The notes beneath the pieces were generated by a model that saw nothing but the letters and a program-made list of their open reading frames with translations, was not told the DNA's origin and ran no database searches. This document shows positions 36,842 through 44,657 of a DNA stretch of 64,000 bases, piece by piece (positions within the stretch are counted from its first letter, which is position 1; every line of letters begins with the position of its first letter). Origin of the DNA: Planctomycetota bacterium (GTDB taxonomy: Bacteria; Planctomycetota; Planctomycetia; Pirellulales; PNKZ01); assembly GCA_018242585.1 (NCBI GenBank), contig JAFEBQ010000012.1, positions 303,163-367,162 on the forward strand. Reading direction: 5' to 3'. The position numbers were made by a program, and so were the translations under genes.

Positions 36842-37705
36842 GTGAGCATTACCAAGCAGATTATTCGCGTGGGGCACAGCCCTGACCCCGACGATGCATT
36901 CATGTTCCACGCCCTGGCCAATGGCAAAATCGACACCGGCGACTTGGAATTCCGGCACGAACTGGTCGACATCGAAACCCTGAACCAGCGGGCCAAAACC
37001 GGCGAGCTAGAGCTAACTGCGGTCAGCCTGCACGGCTATGCCTATCTGACAGACATCTACGCCTTGTGTCCCTGCGGCGCAAGCATGGGGGACAAGTACG
37101 GCCCGATGGTCATCGCCCAGCAGCCCGTGCCATTGAGCAAGTTGCGCGACAAGACGATCGCCGTCCCCGGCACATTGACCTCGGCGTTTCTGGCGCTGCG
37201 ACTTTGTCTGGGGAATGATTTCAACTACGTCGTCGTGCCGTTCGATCAGATCATCGATGCCGTCGTGGCCGGCGAGTTCCAGGGCCAGCGCCTCGACGCC
37301 GGGCTGATCATTCACGAAGGTCAACTCACCTACGCCAACAAGAACCTGCACCTGATCGTCGACCTGGGGGCTTGGTGGTACGCCAAGACCGGCTTGCCGC
37401 TGCCGCTGGGGGCCAACGCCATCCGCAAGGATCTGGGGCCCGAGACGATGCGCGAGGTGAATCGGCTGCTCAAGGCAAGCATCCAGTACGCGCTCGACCA
37501 TCGGCAAGAGGCACTTGATTACGCGCTGCAATACGGCCGCGACTTGGACCGCTCGAAGGCTGACCAGTTTGTCGGCATGTACGTCAACGATTGGACACTC
37601 GACTTTGGCCCGGTGGGTCGCAAGGCGGTCACCGATTTCCTGGCCCAAGGGCACCAGGCTGGCGTGATCCCGCACTTGGTCGTGCCCGAGTTTATTGACG
37701 ACTAG
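36842..37705 (+). CDS. MqnA/MqnD-family periplasmic-binding-like protein
   Basis: 287 residues from GTG at 36842 with GGAG about 8 bases upstream. The N-terminal VGHSPDPDDAFMFHAL matches the SPxPDDxFMF motif of 1,4-dihydroxy-6-naphthoate synthase (MqnD) and related MqnA/D proteins of the futalosine route to menaquinone. Later blocks: ELTAVSLHGYAYLTDIYAL, IAVPGTLTSAFLALRL, DAGLIIHEGQLTY, LGANAIRKDLG. These proteins share the solute-binding fold. Without mqnB or mqnC nearby I leave the choice between MqnD and a family relative open. Confidence 0.72.
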   Translation: MSITKQIIRVGHSPDPDDAFMFHALANGKIDTGDLEFRHELVDIETLNQRAKTGELELTAVSLHGYAYLTDIYALCPCGASMGDKYGPMVIAQQPVPLSKLRDKTIAVPGTLTSAFLALRLCLGNDFNYVVVPFDQIIDAVVAGEFQGQRLDAGLIIHEGQLTYANKNLHLIVDLGAWWYAKTGLPLPLGANAIRKDLGPETMREVNRLLKASIQYALDHRQEALDYALQYGRDLDRSKADQFVGMYVNDWTLDFGPVGRKAVTDFLAQGHQAGVIPHLVVPEFIDD

Positions 37706-37739
37706 AGCTTTCGACTCACACGTCAACGAACCCAACACC

Positions 37740-37769
37740 AGCCCAGGGGTCGCGCCCCCTGGGCTTTTT
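37740..37769 (+). terminator. Intrinsic terminator after the MqnA/MqnD-family gene
   Basis: AGCCCAGGGG and CCCCTGGGCT form a perfect 10-bp stem with a 6-base loop, followed by TTTT, 34 bases after the stop codon and before the next gene start. Confidence 0.85.
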
Positions 37770-37796
37770 CATCGCAATCAACCGCGAACACGCACC

Positions 37797-38126
37797 GTGG
37801 CGAACGTCCCCCCACTCCCCCCGCGTCCCAGCCCGCAGCCACCGCCGAAAGGTTCGTGGATATCGATTGGATTTGCGGCGCTCGGGTTCATGTTGGCGTG
37901 CGTGGCGCTGACGTTTTTGACGATGGGCTACTTCTTGCTGATAGTCGTCCTGGCCGTGGTCATGTTCCTGGTCGTTGGCTTCCAGTACCTGTTCTTTGGC
38001 CGGGCCTTGGCGCGCGTGATGCAAGAGGCCAAGGAAGAAGAAGCTCGCGCCGCCGCCGCCGAGGAACGGCAAACCTTGGACGTCGAGTTCAACAAAAAAG
38101 CCCCCGGCGATGACGCCGAGGGCTGA
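37797..38126 (+). CDS. Small membrane protein, unknown
   Basis: 109 residues from GTG at 37797, chosen because an upstream reading crosses the terminator at 37740. A proline-rich N-terminus (PPLPPRPSPQPPPKG) precedes two hydrophobic segments (about 19-40 and 42-62) and an Ala/Glu-rich coil (MQEAKEEEARAAAAEERQ). Two-helix proteins of this kind with a charged tail are common planctomycete hypotheticals; no function known. The last 11 codons coincide with a hairpin and A-run that form a terminator for the opposite strand. Confidence 0.6.
   Translation: MANVPPLPPRPSPQPPPKGSWISIGFAALGFMLACVALTFLTMGYFLLIVVLAVVMFLVVGFQYLFFGRALARVMQEAKEEEARAAAAEERQTLDVEFNKKAPGDDAEG
38094..38124 (-). terminator. Minus-strand intrinsic terminator inside the 3' end of a plus-strand gene
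   Basis: On the minus strand AGCCCTCGGCG pairs with CGCCGGGGGCT (one mismatch) and is followed by TTTTTT. It lies 210 bases beyond the rpoD stop and is oriented to end dnaG-rpoD transcription. Confidence 0.7.
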
Positions 38127-38137
38127 GTGAAACGTCT

Positions 38138-38302
38138 ACACCTCTCCCTCTCAGGGAGAGGTCGCGAACGCAGTGAGCGGGTGAGGGTAAAGACGTCGAC
38201 AGTCAAACAACATTGCGCTCAGTGATACTTCCTGTGCGCTAAGCTTGTTGACCAGTAACGGCTCTACCCTCCCCCCTGCCCCTCCCTGAAAGGGAGGGGT
38301 GT
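38138..38302. repeat. Paired hairpin repeat element (GAGAGG/GTGAGGG type)
   Basis: Left part 38138-38189 starts ACACC and holds a 10-bp hairpin (ACCTCTCCCT-CTC-AGGGAGAGGT), continuing to GTGAGGGTA. Right part 38265-38302 is an inverted, diverged copy with a 9-bp hairpin (CCCCTCCCT-GAA-AGGGAGGGG) between TACCCTCC and GTGT. The element lies between the converging small membrane protein gene and rpoD. Confidence 0.75.
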
Positions 38303-38333
38303 TTACCGCGCGTCATGGAAAATCGAAGGCGGC

Positions 38334-40025
38334 TTAGCTTGCCAACCCTTCCAAGAAGCCTTCCAATTGTTTGCTGCGCACCGGGTGCTGTAGCTTGCGG
38401 ACGGCTTTGGCTTCGATCTGGCGCACGCGCTCGCGCGTGACTTTGAAGATGCGGCCGACTTCTTCGAGGGTGTAAGTATACCCATCGCCGAGGCCGTACC
38501 GCAGCTTGATAATCTCGCGCTCGCGGAAGGTCAGCGTCTTGAGCAGCCCGTCGATCTTGTCGCGCAGCATTCCCTGCGCGGCTGAGCTTATCGGGCTTTC
38601 GGTGCCGCCGTCTTCGATGAACTCACCAAACGCGGTGTCTTCGCTTTCGCCGACCGGACGGTCCAAGCTGACCGGCTGACGACCGATGTTTAACACGCGG
38701 CGAACTTCCTCGATCGGCAAGTCCGCGGCCCGGGCGGTCTCTTCGGTCGTCGGCTCGCGACCCAATTGCTGCAACAGGTTCTTCGACACGTTGCGCAACT
38801 TCGACAACACGTCGATCATGTGGACCGGAATGCGAATCGTCCGGGCCTGGTCGGCGATGGCGCGAGTAATCGCCTGGCGAATCCACCAGGTGGCGTACGT
38901 CGAGAACTTGTAACCGCGACGGTACTCGTACTTGTCGACAGCCCGCATCAAGCCGGTATTCCCTTCCTGGATCAGGTCCAGGAAGCTCAGCCCGCGGTTG
39001 CGGTACTTCTTGGCAATCGAGACGACCAGCCGCAGGTTGCCGCCGGACAGCTCGCGCTTGGCGTACTCGTATTCGCGGAATTGGACCTGCATCTTCTCGC
39101 AGCGGCGTCGCAAATTGGCCGGGCTTTCCTGCGTCAGCAGCATCAAATCCAGCAGCTCTTTCCGCAGGTTGGCCCGTTCGTCCTTCAGGGCCGAGTTGCC
39201 GTCCAACTGGGTGATCTTGGTCGACAATTGATCCATCCGCCGTGACGCTTCGCACAGTTGCTTGATCATCGGCTGGATGCGCCGCGTCCGCAGGCTCAAT
39301 TCCTCGACCAGCGTCAGCGCCTTGCGACGGCGCGACTTGAACCGCAAGGCGGCTGCCCGGCGTTCTTCCATCGGCCGGCTACGGCTGATCACCACGCGGA
39401 AGTCGCGGCGATTGTCCTTGAGCAGGTTTTCGAGCGTCCGCAGATTGTGCGGCATCCGCTGCGTGATCTGTTCCTTGGTCAACTGCTCGGTCAGCGAGAC
39501 CTTGATCGTGCGGTCGAACGGCAGCGCGCCGTTGTGGACCTTTTTTAAGGTTTCGATCGTGGTCCGCATGGCCAAATCGCACGACAGCAGCGTGCGACGG
39601 AAACGCTTGCGCGTAACTTCGATCTTCTTGGCCAACGAGATTTCCTGTTCCCGCGTCAGCAGCGGAATCTCGGCCATCTGGCTCAGATAAAGTCGGATCG
39701 GGTCGTCGCTCCAGCGCGACTCTTCGACCAGTCGCAGCCGCGGCGCGTCGGCGTCGTTGGCTTCCGATTGCGCGAGCATTTCCCGCGCGCGTTGTTCGAT
39801 GGCAAAGCCGTCGCCGTTTTCTTCGCCCGCCGCGTTCAACTCGGGCTCGGGAGCTTCACTGACCAGCTCGATCCCCTGCTCTTCGAGCGCGATCAGCAAG
39901 CTGTCGAGCTTATCAGGGTTGACCGCTTCGTCGGGCAAATACTCGTTGACCTGGTCATAGGTCAAGTAGCCTTGCGACTTCCCTGTTGCGACGAGTTCCG
40001 TCAGGTCTTTGTCGGCTAGTTCCAC
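38334..40025 (-). CDS. rpoD: RNA polymerase primary sigma factor (sigma-70)
   Basis: 563 residues from GTG at 40025. Region 1.1 is present ([23 protein letters not shown]), then 1.2 ([23 protein letters not shown]), a non-conserved helical stretch, region 2 ([57 protein letters not shown], with the -10 recognition helix), region 3 ([14 protein letters not shown]) and region 4.2 ([29 protein letters not shown]) reading the -35 box. The presence of region 1.1 marks it as the housekeeping factor. It follows dnaG by 118 bp on the same strand. Confidence 0.97.
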   Translation of the reverse strand: MELADKDLTELVATGKSQGYLTYDQVNEYLPDEAVNPDKLDSLLIALEEQGIELVSEAPEPELNAAGEENGDGFAIEQRAREMLAQSEANDADAPRLRLVEESRWSDDPIRLYLSQMAEIPLLTREQEISLAKKIEVTRKRFRRTLLSCDLAMRTTIETLKKVHNGALPFDRTIKVSLTEQLTKEQITQRMPHNLRTLENLLKDNRRDFRVVISRSRPMEERRAAALRFKSRRRKALTLVEELSLRTRRIQPMIKQLCEASRRMDQLSTKITQLDGNSALKDERANLRKELLDLMLLTQESPANLRRRCEKMQVQFREYEYAKRELSGGNLRLVVSIAKKYRNRGLSFLDLIQEGNTGLMRAVDKYEYRRGYKFSTYATWWIRQAITRAIADQARTIRIPVHMIDVLSKLRNVSKNLLQQLGREPTTEETARAADLPIEEVRRVLNIGRQPVSLDRPVGESEDTAFGEFIEDGGTESPISSAAQGMLRDKIDGLLKTLTFREREIIKLRYGLGDGYTYTLEEVGRIFKVTRERVRQIEAKAVRKLQHPVRSKQLEGFLEGLAS

Positions 40026-40143
40026 GTGTCTCCCTCCGGCGCCGAACGGCGCTGCAAGACATCACCAATTATGGTCAGTCGGCGCGGCGCGAATCAAGCG
40101 ATTCGGCGGCCACCTGCCAACAGACCAACCGCACAAGGCATCC

Positions 40144-42015
40144 CTACCCATCCGTGGGCACGGAAATACCTTGCCGGACTCGCTGCTTGTCGACCAGCGC
40201 GCGAAGCGCCGCGGCCGGATCGGCCTCGGCATCCACGCTCTTCGCCCGGGCGGACGCTTCGGTCGTTGTCGACCGACTCGTTCGTTCCTCCCGCTCGGTG
40301 CGAAACATGGTCAACAAATCACGAATTTCGCGGGCGACGTTGTCCTCGGCGCTGCCACTGCGGCCGAGTTGCGAGCGTTCCTCGTCCAATTCCACCAGGG
40401 CGCTCTTCAGCGCGGGGTCATCGAACAAGAGCATCAGCAGGTCAAACGTCGGGCTTTTTCCTTCGGTCAACAGCCGCAGCATTGCGCCATAGATGGTGCG
40501 CCGCTGAGGACAACTGAAATCGTCGAGCGTCATCTCGTCCATCACCTGGGCCAGCCAGCGCGGATCTTCCAGGACGATGTGCAACAGCCAACGCTCGGCC
40601 AGGACTTGTTTCGATTTAACCTGAACCGGCAGGGCAGGTTCGGGCGTCGGCGCCGCCTGCTCGACGCGCTTGTTCGGTCGCCGCAACTCGGCCAGCCGCT
40701 GTCGCAGCCGAGCGTCTTGCAACCCCGATCGCTGGGCCAACCGGTGCAGAATCTGATCTTCGCGCAGCTTTACCGCCGCGTCGGTGGCCGACGCCAGCCG
40801 GGGGGCCTTGGCCAGCGTGGCCAACACGTTTTCCACCGCCTGGGCCACGGCATGAATGCCCGCGTCGGGCGGCAAGCCGGCGGTCGCCATGCGGAACTTG
40901 TGCTCCAAGGCATCGACCGCGTTGTCCAGTTCGCGTTGCAGAGCAGGAGCCCCCCGCTCGAGCAGCAAGTCGGCCGGGTCCAATTCGTCGGGCAGCGTCA
41001 GGATGCGGACGTCCATCTGCTCGGCCACGAACAATTCGAGCACCTGGTCGGCGCGCCTTCGGCCCGCCTCGTCTCCATCGAGCACCAGGTAAACTCGATC
41101 GACAAATCGCTTGAGCAAGCGCAGGTGACGCTCGCCCAATGCCGTCCCCAGCACCGCCACGGCGTTGGCAAAGCCAAACTGCCGGGCGATCAGGCAATCG
41201 GTATAACCTTCCATCACCAGCACCTGGCGTGACTGGCTCAAGGCGTCCTTCGCCGAGTCCAGGCCATAGAGCAGGCTGCTTTTGCTGAACAGCGGCGTCT
41301 CGGGGGAATTGACGTACTTGGCGGGGTTGTCGGCGCTGGCCGTGCCGGGAACCACGCGCCCGCCGAGCGCCACGGGGCGTCCTTGCGGGTCGCGAATCGG
41401 GAACAACACCCGGCCGCGGAACCGATCGTAATAGCCCGAGCCGCTTTGCCGCGGGCTGACCAGGCCGACTGCTTCGAGCACCTTGGCGTTGAAGGGCGTT
41501 TCGTGGGCTTGCTCCGCAAGCCAACTCCATTGTTCCGGCGCAAAGCCCAGCCGATACTTGGCAATCGTCTCGGAGGTCAGTCCCCGGTCGAGCAGATAGT
41601 CGCGAGCGACTTGAGCATCAGACGACTTGAGCAGGTAATCGTGATATTGCTGTTCGGCCCAGGCCATGGCCCGGAAATAGAGCCGCTTGAGGTCGTCCCC
41701 TTGCGGATTGGAAGATCGGGTGTTGATCGAGATGCCGGCCCGATCGGCCAGCATTTGCAGCGCCTCGGGGAAGCTGACTCCCTCCATGCGCATGATAAAG
41801 CTGAACACGTCGCCGCCGATATCACAGACCCAGCAGCGGAACGACTGGCGCGTGGGGTTCACCTGCAGGCTGGGACGCGAGTCGTTGTGCCAGGGGCAAA
41901 GGGCTTTGTAGCCCGAGCCTTCGCGCCGCAGGGGGAGATAGTCGCCGACCAGATCGACAATGTCGACCGCTTCGCGCACCTGTTGTTTGGCATCGAGTGG
42001 CGAAGCCAACGACAT
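40144..42015 (-). CDS. dnaG: DNA primase DnaG
   Basis: 623 residues from ATG at 42015, preceded by AGGAGAAGG; the frame is open 37 codons further but without similarity. The CHC2 zinc motif has ligands Cys40, His43, Cys61 and Cys64 (CPWH ... CWVC). The TOPRIM core has VLVMEGYTDCLIA (about 270) and LVLDGDEAGRRRADQ (about 320). A DnaB-binding C-terminal helical domain follows. It makes RNA primers at the replication fork. dnaG-rpoD is the remnant of the macromolecular synthesis operon; rpsU is missing. Confidence 0.97.
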   Translation of the reverse strand: MSLASPLDAKQQVREAVDIVDLVGDYLPLRREGSGYKALCPWHNDSRPSLQVNPTRQSFRCWVCDIGGDVFSFIMRMEGVSFPEALQMLADRAGISINTRSSNPQGDDLKRLYFRAMAWAEQQYHDYLLKSSDAQVARDYLLDRGLTSETIAKYRLGFAPEQWSWLAEQAHETPFNAKVLEAVGLVSPRQSGSGYYDRFRGRVLFPIRDPQGRPVALGGRVVPGTASADNPAKYVNSPETPLFSKSSLLYGLDSAKDALSQSRQVLVMEGYTDCLIARQFGFANAVAVLGTALGERHLRLLKRFVDRVYLVLDGDEAGRRRADQVLELFVAEQMDVRILTLPDELDPADLLLERGAPALQRELDNAVDALEHKFRMATAGLPPDAGIHAVAQAVENVLATLAKAPRLASATDAAVKLREDQILHRLAQRSGLQDARLRQRLAELRRPNKRVEQAAPTPEPALPVQVKSKQVLAERWLLHIVLEDPRWLAQVMDEMTLDDFSCPQRRTIYGAMLRLLTEGKSPTFDLLMLLFDDPALKSALVELDEERSQLGRSGSAEDNVAREIRDLLTMFRTEREERTSRSTTTEASARAKSVDAEADPAAALRALVDKQRVRQGISVPTDG

Positions 42016-42269
42016 CGCCTTCTCCTGAATCGTGCGCGCACGAGCTAAGGTAGCAACCGACACAATGCGTCCTTGCAGCAATCTTTTGACGGTCGGCACG
42101 TATCCACACTGCCGGCGAACCCACACTGTCAGCAGCCGATCGATCCTTCAATCAGCCGCGAGATCATCGCCACGACCGAACGGCCCGGCGATTTTTTCTC
42201 AAACCGTCACCAACTTCCGACAAGCTCCGCTTGACACCCCACGCGCTGCGAGGGGTGCAAGGCGGGGCG

Positions 42270-42298
42270 ATTATATGTCCATAGCAAAAACGGGTCAA
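42270..42298 (-). promoter_or_regulatory. Sigma-70 promoter of dnaG-rpoD
   Basis: On the minus strand TTGACC (42298-42293), a 17-base spacer and TATAAT (42275-42270): five of six and six of six consensus positions at the ideal spacing. Transcription would begin near 42263. As rpoD is in the operon, the housekeeping factor would drive its own synthesis. Confidence 0.85.
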
Positions 42299-42423
42299 AT
42301 CCAAACGCGGGGCCGCCCAACCCGGCGCAAAGCGTGATATTTCAACGGATTACAACGTCTCGCAAGCGAGCGCAGAGCGACCAACACGGGGCCTCGGACA
42401 ACGTGCGGCTGTCCGACATTCGT

Positions 42424-42453
42424 TTGGGTCTGCGCGAGCGATTCCGATATTAT
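42424..42453 (+). promoter_or_regulatory. Possible sigma-70 promoter towards aat
   Basis: TTGGGT, an 18-base spacer and TATTAT on the plus strand. Moderate match only; the transcript would pass through the palindromic element before reaching aat. Confidence 0.35.
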
Positions 42454-42492
42454 AAGGCTGGTTGGCGTCACCGCGACGGTTGATTGGTTGTC

Positions 42493-42625
42493 GGTAGTGG
42501 ATCAGTTTGAAGAATCAGGGTGGCGGGGTCAGAACGCAGTGATGGCCCCGAACCGCAATCACAGGGCCATCGCTGCGCTCTGACCCTGCCACCCAACGCC
42601 TTTGGATTCAAACTGACCCACTACC
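42493..42625. repeat. 133-bp palindromic element upstream of aat
   Basis: Left arm 42493-42547 and right arm 42565-42625 are imperfect reverse complements starting GGTAGTGG(A/G)TCAGTTTGAA and ending in GATGGCC, separated by a 17-base loop. The right arm has a few extra bases. No open frame inside. It resembles a miniature inverted-repeat element and would form a very long RNA hairpin. Confidence 0.85.
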
Positions 42626-42679
42626 TGGTGGTCAGACGTCGAATTGACGTTTTTGTGATTCGCGCCGCTGGTTTGCCCG

Positions 42680-43375
42680 ATGCATCAACCGTCGCGCTAT
42701 TTCCCCCCCGTCGAGAAGGCCGACCGTTACGGCGTGCTGGCCGTCGGGGGAGCGTTGACGCCCGACCGCCTGCTCGACGCCTATACGCACAGCATTTTTC
42801 CCTGGCCCGATGCGCACGGCCGGATCGAATGGTGCTCGCCGCCGGTGCGGGCGATTTTCGAGTTTCACGAATTCCACATCTCGCGCCGGCTCGATCGGAC
42901 GCTGCGCCGCGGAACATTCCAGGTGACCTGCGATCGGGCCTTTCGCCAGGTGATGACCGGCTGTGCCACGCAAGCCGATCGGGTCGGCGTCACCTGGATC
43001 ACGCCGGCTCTGATCGACGCCTATTGCGAGTTGCACAAGCTAGGCTTCGCCCACAGCGTGGAAAGCTGGCAGGATGGCGAGTTGGTCGGCGGGGTTTATG
43101 GCGTGGCCGTTGGCGCGATGTTTGCCGCCGAGTCGATGTTCCATCAAGTCAGCGACGCGTCGAAAGTGGCGCTGGCCTATCTTATCCGCCACCTGGAAGC
43201 ATGCCGATACGAGCTAGTCGACATCCAACAATGGACGCCCAACAGCGCCAGCCTGGGCTGTCGGCCGATCTTGCGCGCCGACTTCATCGCCCGGCTACAG
43301 CACGCGCTGCTCAGCCGCCCCGACTTTGAGAAAGAACTGCGTGGCGGAGTTCCGCGGAGGGAGAAAAGTTGCTAG
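42680..43375 (+). CDS. aat: Leucyl/phenylalanyl-tRNA-protein transferase
   Basis: 231 residues. Signature blocks: FPPVEKADRYGVLAVGGAL, LLDAYTHSIFPWP, IEWCSPPVRAIF, SWQDGELVGGVYGVAVGAMFAAESMFH, SDASKVALAYLIRHL and LVDIQQWTPNSASLG. It transfers Leu or Phe from tRNA to N-terminal Arg/Lys, creating ClpAP degradation signals. The last few codons and the TAG stop (43373-43375) lie in the first unit of a heptanucleotide repeat, so the native C-terminus may have been altered slightly. clpS/clpA are not in the window. Confidence 0.95.
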   Translation: MHQPSRYFPPVEKADRYGVLAVGGALTPDRLLDAYTHSIFPWPDAHGRIEWCSPPVRAIFEFHEFHISRRLDRTLRRGTFQVTCDRAFRQVMTGCATQADRVGVTWITPALIDAYCELHKLGFAHSVESWQDGELVGGVYGVAVGAMFAAESMFHQVSDASKVALAYLIRHLEACRYELVDIQQWTPNSASLGCRPILRADFIARLQHALLSRPDFEKELRGGVPRREKSC

Positions 43376-43452
43376 TTGCTGGTTGCGAGTTGCTAGTGGA
43401 GCAAGAAGGCTGCGGTCCTTTCTAGCAACTAGGAACCAGCAACTCGCAACTT
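43366..43452. repeat. Inverted pair of four-unit heptanucleotide arrays
   Basis: Left array 43368-43395 is GTTGCTA, GTTGCTG, GTTGCGA, GTTGCTA. Right array 43423-43450 is TAGCAAC, TAGGAAC, CAGCAAC, TCGCAAC, the inverted form. The arms (43366-43396 and 43422-43452) differ at four positions over 31 bases with a 25-base loop. The first unit contains the aat stop codon. Confidence 0.9.
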
Positions 43453-43462
43453 CCCGCCCCCC

Positions 43463-43503
43463 AAAAACCAACAGAGCCGAGCTGCCTTACGGCGGCTCGG
43501 CTC
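43463..43503 (-). terminator. Probable terminator of the Flp pilin gene
   Basis: On the minus strand GAGCCGAGC..GGC and GCC..GCTCGGCTC form a long stem (43474-43503) with a TAAG loop and one unpaired position; a TTTTT run follows after six bases. It begins 57 bases after the pilin stop. Confidence 0.5.
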
Positions 43504-43560
43504 CGTTGTCGCAGGGAGAAGCTGGTCACTTCCTGACGAAGTGTCTCGGTGGTGTGGCGA

Positions 43561-43932
43561 TTAGTAACCGCCGTAGCCGTAGTTGCTCAAGCCTTCCGAG
43601 CTGGCCCAAGCGGCGACGTTCACGCACTTGCTCTGCTGGAAGTTGTTGTACGAGTTGTTGTCACAGAAGTCGGCCGAGTCCGAGAACTGGGCTCCGGCCG
43701 AGTGGCCGGCATGGCCGCAGATGCCCGAGTAGCTGAAGCTCTGATCGACGTTGGCGAAGGCCTGGGCCACGTCGGCCAACTCGCTGACCACCGAGTCGCG
43801 GACGCTCTTCAAACCGACGATCACACCGATCACCAGAATCGTGGCGATCAACATCACTTCGGCCGAGACGATGGCGCCCTCTTGCTCGTGGACGAAACGG
43901 CTCAGCACGTTCTGGAAAGTCTTGCGAATCAT
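43561..43932 (-). CDS. Flp/Fap-type pilin with extended Cys-containing C-terminus
   Basis: 123 residues from ATG at 43932 with GGAG about 9 bases upstream. The N-terminus FVHEQEGAIVSAEVMLIATILVIGVIVGL is of the type IV/Flp class: an EQEGAI..E motif with Gly before the processing site and a Glu five residues later, followed by the hydrophobic polymerisation helix. The rest (about 55-123) is larger than in usual 50-70-residue Flp pilins, rich in Ser/Asn/Gly/Tyr, with three cysteines and a YGYGGY end. No tad/cpa assembly genes are adjacent, so it depends on machinery elsewhere. A possible sigma-54 promoter precedes it. Confidence 0.78.
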   Translation of the reverse strand: MIRKTFQNVLSRFVHEQEGAIVSAEVMLIATILVIGVIVGLKSVRDSVVSELADVAQAFANVDQSFSYSGICGHAGHSAGAQFSDSADFCDNNSYNNFQQSKCVNVAAWASSEGLSNYGYGGY

Positions 43933-44002
43933 GGGGGGCTTCTCCGCTGCGTGGGTTCGAGACAGTGGTCGGTACGTGGAGAACTGGTTAATGCAGGCCG
44001 CG

Positions 44003-44018
44003 CGCCACAAGCGTGCCA
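44003..44018 (-). promoter_or_regulatory. Candidate sigma-54 promoter for the Flp pilin
   Basis: The minus strand reads TGGCACGCTTGTGGCG: TGGCACG, four bases, then TGGC in place of TTGC, keeping both the GG and GC doublets at proper spacing. It lies 71 bases before the pilin start. One mismatch in the -12 block makes it less sure than the flgF site. Confidence 0.5.
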
Positions 44019-44060
44019 GAGCACCCGCAACCGGGGCAAGCAACTCACCCTAACCCCATT

Positions 44061-44122
44061 GCCAACAGCCATTTGAATAAATCAGAAAAAACGCTTTACC
44101 TAGTCAGAACAAGGCTGTTGGC
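44061..44122. repeat. 10-bp perfect inverted repeat flanking an AT-rich spacer
   Basis: GCCAACAGCC at 44061-44070 and GGCTGTTGGC at 44113-44122. The 42-base spacer is the most AT-rich stretch of the area. It could be an operator or a transcript hairpin; location 40 bases upstream of the -24 element of the pilin promoter fits an activator site. Confidence 0.55.
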
Positions 44123-44335
44123 CAAGTTGTCGCTGTTGCCCTCAGGCAACATGGCGGCGGCGTGGCGGTGGCCTTTCCGCATCATGCTGCCGGCGGGCGA
44201 CTCGTTTGGCACTCGCCGGCCACGAAACGCCCCTCGTCAACCCGGGTTATGAACTACGCTTAGGTAAGGGATCGCCCTTCGACCGGCCCAGTTGGCTCGG
44301 TCGCCAGCGATCGCCTGCCCAAGGAGAGAATTGAG

Positions 44336-44620
44336 ATGTCGAGCCGTCGAGCGTTCGTCGTGGGGTTGAGCTTGCTGTTGGTCGCCGGTTGCAAGCCGGC
44401 CGGCAAGTCCAAAGGAGATCCGTACGAGCGCGTTGCCAATGGCATGAACGAGCGGCAAGTGATCGACATCATGGGCGGCCGCCCCGCCAAGCGTCAGAAG
44501 GTGACCGGTGGCGAAGCTCAGGGGGGCGAACACTACCTGTACCGCTGGATGGAACGGAACCGCATCATCACCATCACCTTTGCCGAAGGCTTGGTGGTCG
44601 GCAAAGCGATTGTGAAATAG
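44336..44620 (+). CDS. Small BamE/SmpA-like lipoprotein
   Basis: 94 residues with a classical lipoprotein signal (LSLLLVAGC, Cys19). After a short linker, DPYERVANGMNERQVIDIMGGRPAK and YLYRWMERNRIITITFAEGLVVGKAI give the beta-alpha-alpha-beta pattern of the SmpA/OmlA/BamE fold, which in proteobacteria is part of the outer-membrane beta-barrel assembly machine. Planctomycetes contain many such short lipoproteins, so a true Bam role is uncertain. AAGGAGAG is 7-9 bases before the ATG. It converges on the large oxidoreductase gene. Confidence 0.75.
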   Translation: MSSRRAFVVGLSLLLVAGCKPAGKSKGDPYERVANGMNERQVIDIMGGRPAKRQKVTGGEAQGGEHYLYRWMERNRIITITFAEGLVVGKAIVK

Positions 44621-44657
44621 CGCCGACAGCCTCGGCAAGCCAATGGCCGATGCGTCG

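Larger units (their letters stand above)
42016..42679. other. 664-bp intergenic region between divergent dnaG and aat
   Basis: No gene is supported. It holds the strong dnaG promoter (42270-42298, minus strand), a possible aat promoter (42424-42453) and a 133-bp palindromic repeat element (42493-42625), listed separately. The dnaG mRNA would carry a leader of about 250 bases. Confidence 0.7.
43933..44335. other. 403-bp divergent region between pilin and BamE-like genes
   Basis: No gene seen. It contains a sigma-54-like site for the pilin (44003-44018) and a perfect 10-bp inverted repeat GCCAACAGCC/GGCTGTTGGC (44061-44070, 44113-44122) around an AT-rich 42-base spacer. Confidence 0.6.

Noticed and set aside
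44213..44227. TGGCACTCGCCGGCC before the BamE-like lipoprotein
   Set aside because: Good -24 half but no GC at the -12 position.
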